Source of the DNA: Streptococcaceae bacterium | GTDB lineage: Bacteria; Bacillota; Bacilli; Lactobacillales; Streptococcaceae | Assembly (NCBI GenBank): GCA_902363395.1 | Contig: CABIZZ010000001.1 | Coordinates: 744,001-808,000, forward strand | Direction: 5' to 3' | DNA: 64,000 nt | Part shown: positions 62,674-64,000 of the stretch, one piece after another | How positions within the stretch are numbered: the stretch's first letter is position 1 | Layout of the letters: each line of letters opens with the position of its first letter | Translations under genes and position numbers: made by a program | Notes under the pieces: model-generated | What the model was told of the DNA's origin: nothing | The model's database searches: none | What the model saw: the letters and a program-made list of their open reading frames with translations, nothing else

Positions 62674-63947
62674 GAGCTGTAGATATCATTCAGAAAAAAC
62701 GTGATGGCATTGAGTTGAGTAAAGAAGAAATTCACTGGCTGATTGAGGGCTATGTAGCGGGAACAGTACCGGACTATCAAATGGCTGCCTTTGCCATGGC
62801 GGTTTATTTCAAGGGAATGACGACTCGAGAAATATCAGATTTGACCATGAAGATGGTGGAAACAGGGGAGCAATTCGACCTCTCTGCTATTAAAGGCATC
62901 AAGGTGGACAAACACTCAACAGGTGGTGTAGGGGACAAAGTAACGATTGTACTGGCCCCTCTAGTAGCCAGCTTTGGAGTTCCAGTAGCCAAGATGAGTG
63001 GTCGTGGTCTTGGACATACAGGGGGGACCATTGATAAATTGGAATCGATTAAAGGATTCCAAATTGAGCGGACCCAAGAAGAGTTCATCAAACAAGTACA
63101 AGACATTGGTCTTTCTGTTATCGGCCAATCTGATCAATTGGTCATGGCGGATAAGCTTCTCTATGCACTTCGAGATGTGACGGCAACAGTTGACACGATT
63201 CCCTTAATTGCCAGTTCCGTCATGAGTAAGAAGATTGCGGCTGGAGCAGATGCTATCCTTCTCGATGTTACCGTTGGAGAAGGGGCCTTTATGAAGACCA
63301 TCGAAGAGGCGCGTGAATTGGCCCGCACTATGGTGGACCTTGGAAATGCTGTCGGGCGCAAGACCATTGCTGTCTTGACGGATATGAGCCAACCTTTGGG
63401 AACCAGCATTGGGAACCGTTTGGAAATTCTTGAAGCCTTAGATATTCTTCAAGGCAAAGGCAGAGAAGATGTCACCCACTTTATTTGTGAATTGGCTCAA
63501 ATTATGTTGGAGCTTGGCGGAGTGACGGCTAGCTTGGAAGAAGTCAAGCAACATTTGACAGCCGGCAAGGCTCTGAAGAAATTTGAAGAAATGGTCCTCG
63601 CTCAAGGTGGCGATTTAGAAGATCTCTACCGTCCAGTTCAGGTAAAAAAACAGGTGCCTGTCTATGCAGAAGAGGATGGCTATATTGCAGCCTTGCCTGC
63701 CATGGAACACGGACTCTTCGCTATGCGTCTGGGGGCTGGCAGAGCAGTCAAATCAGATGATTTAGACTATGAAACAGGGATTGTTTTTGCTAAGAAAGTT
63801 GGGGATCCTGTTCAAAAAGGGGACCTTGTTGCAACTATTTATACAAATCTAGAAATTTGTCAAAAAAACATTGCAGAATTCCAAAAAAATGTTAAAATAC
63901 TAGACGAGGTTGTAAGCGTTTCAGAGATTATTGAAATCGTTTCGTAA
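62670..63947 (+). CDS. pdp: Pyrimidine-nucleoside phosphorylase
   Basis: 425 residues. Thymidine/pyrimidine phosphorylase family: KVDKHSTGGVGDKV (phosphate loop), KMSGRGLGHTGGTIDKLES (family signature) and a C-terminal PYNP domain (VYAEEDGYIAALPAMEHG). Splits (deoxy)uridine or thymidine to base and pentose-1-phosphate. Coupled to the methyltransferase upstream and followed by deoC, so it heads a deoxynucleoside salvage block that continues beyond the window. Confidence 0.95.
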   Translation: MRAVDIIQKKRDGIELSKEEIHWLIEGYVAGTVPDYQMAAFAMAVYFKGMTTREISDLTMKMVETGEQFDLSAIKGIKVDKHSTGGVGDKVTIVLAPLVASFGVPVAKMSGRGLGHTGGTIDKLESIKGFQIERTQEEFIKQVQDIGLSVIGQSDQLVMADKLLYALRDVTATVDTIPLIASSVMSKKIAAGADAILLDVTVGEGAFMKTIEEARELARTMVDLGNAVGRKTIAVLTDMSQPLGTSIGNRLEILEALDILQGKGREDVTHFICELAQIMLELGGVTASLEEVKQHLTAGKALKKFEEMVLAQGGDLEDLYRPVQVKKQVPVYAEEDGYIAALPAMEHGLFAMRLGAGRAVKSDDLDYETGIVFAKKVGDPVQKGDLVATIYTNLEICQKNIAEFQKNVKILDEVVSVSEIIEIVS

Positions 63948-63970
63948 TTCGTTTGGGGGGAGATTTATTA

Positions 63971-64000
63971 ATGAAATTAAACAAATATATTGACCACACA
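63971..64000 (+). CDS. deoC: Deoxyribose-phosphate aldolase, first ten codons only
   Basis: The ATG at 63971 follows a GGGGGGAG ribosome site and encodes MKLNKYIDHT, the usual beginning of streptococcal DeoC. It lies 23 bases after the pdp stop. The rest of the gene is beyond the window. Identification rests on the ten residues plus the pdp context. Confidence 0.75.
   Translation, partial: MKLNKYIDHT

Overview
The window is a chromosomal segment of a Streptococcus, most likely an oral species of the sanguinis/parasanguinis/mitis kind. The evidence is the enolase with its pneumococcal-type internal plasminogen-binding nonamer, the PavA/FbpA and PatAB orthologues, LPXTG surface proteins with short KK/RK tails, T-box leaders, Ami/Ali-type lipoproteins and consensus TTGACA/TATAAT promoters. 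Species level is inference. No rRNA, tRNA, CRISPR, integrase or transposase gene was seen, so this looks like core genome with small accessory insertions.

Layout. 1-8.2 kb: 3' part of eno, a small helical protein, a beta-propeller lactonase, an AI-2E-family membrane protein overlapping a TPR protein, acetolactate decarboxylase, and the RqcH/PavA homologue. 8.3-14.6 kb: a Trp T-box with trpX but no trpYZ, a ParB-like protein, then a Phe T-box with pheS, a GNAT gene and pheT. 14.7-23.9 kb: an autoregulated-looking XRE/DUF3169/ABC-2 operon, an aldo/keto reductase, a TetR/MacB-type ABC operon with a tandem palindromic operator, and a membrane GDPD. 24-31.2 kb: the PatAB-type heterodimeric exporter, a two-gene UV-repair-like pair (DUF1722 and a TIGR02328 glycosylase-like protein), and an AT-rich MazG plus GIY-YIG/SLFN-g3-helicase cassette that is the best candidate for an acquired defence-like module. 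31.3-36.1 kb: a VOC dioxygenase-like gene and an FMN reductase that share an operator, a VIT-type metal transporter under a PerR-like box, a lipoprotein and an M42 aminopeptidase. 36.2-42.9 kb: complete trpEGDCFBA operon behind a second Trp T-box. 43-53.9 kb: an oligopeptide-binding lipoprotein, two paralogous cell-wall-anchored PepX-like peptidases, thioredoxin and a cytoplasmic alpha-amylase, with CcpA-type cre sites. 53.9-64 kb: RocB-like peptidase, ABC exporter, DegV, TetR, FlaR-like kinase, rpsT, coaA, methyltransferase, pdp and the first codons of deoC.

The least expected content is non-coding. Two dispersed repeat families recur in the intergenic gaps. Repeat B (about 134 bp, three full copies and one truncated) folds into an outer stem with three hairpins. 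Its copies differ by compensatory base changes, and a hairpin loop is complementary to its 5' end, which suggests a pseudoknot. Repeat A (about 180 bp, four good copies and one decayed) starts and ends with complementary GGGACA/TGTCCC-like arms; one copy supplies the final codons and stop of a gene. All three full B copies, and two of the four good A copies, sit between convergent genes.

Functionally, the window links tryptophan economy (two Trp T-boxes), peptide use (OppA-like lipoprotein, two surface PepX, M42 and M20 peptidases), carbon-catabolite control, and several independent efflux or stress operons, each with its own visible operator.
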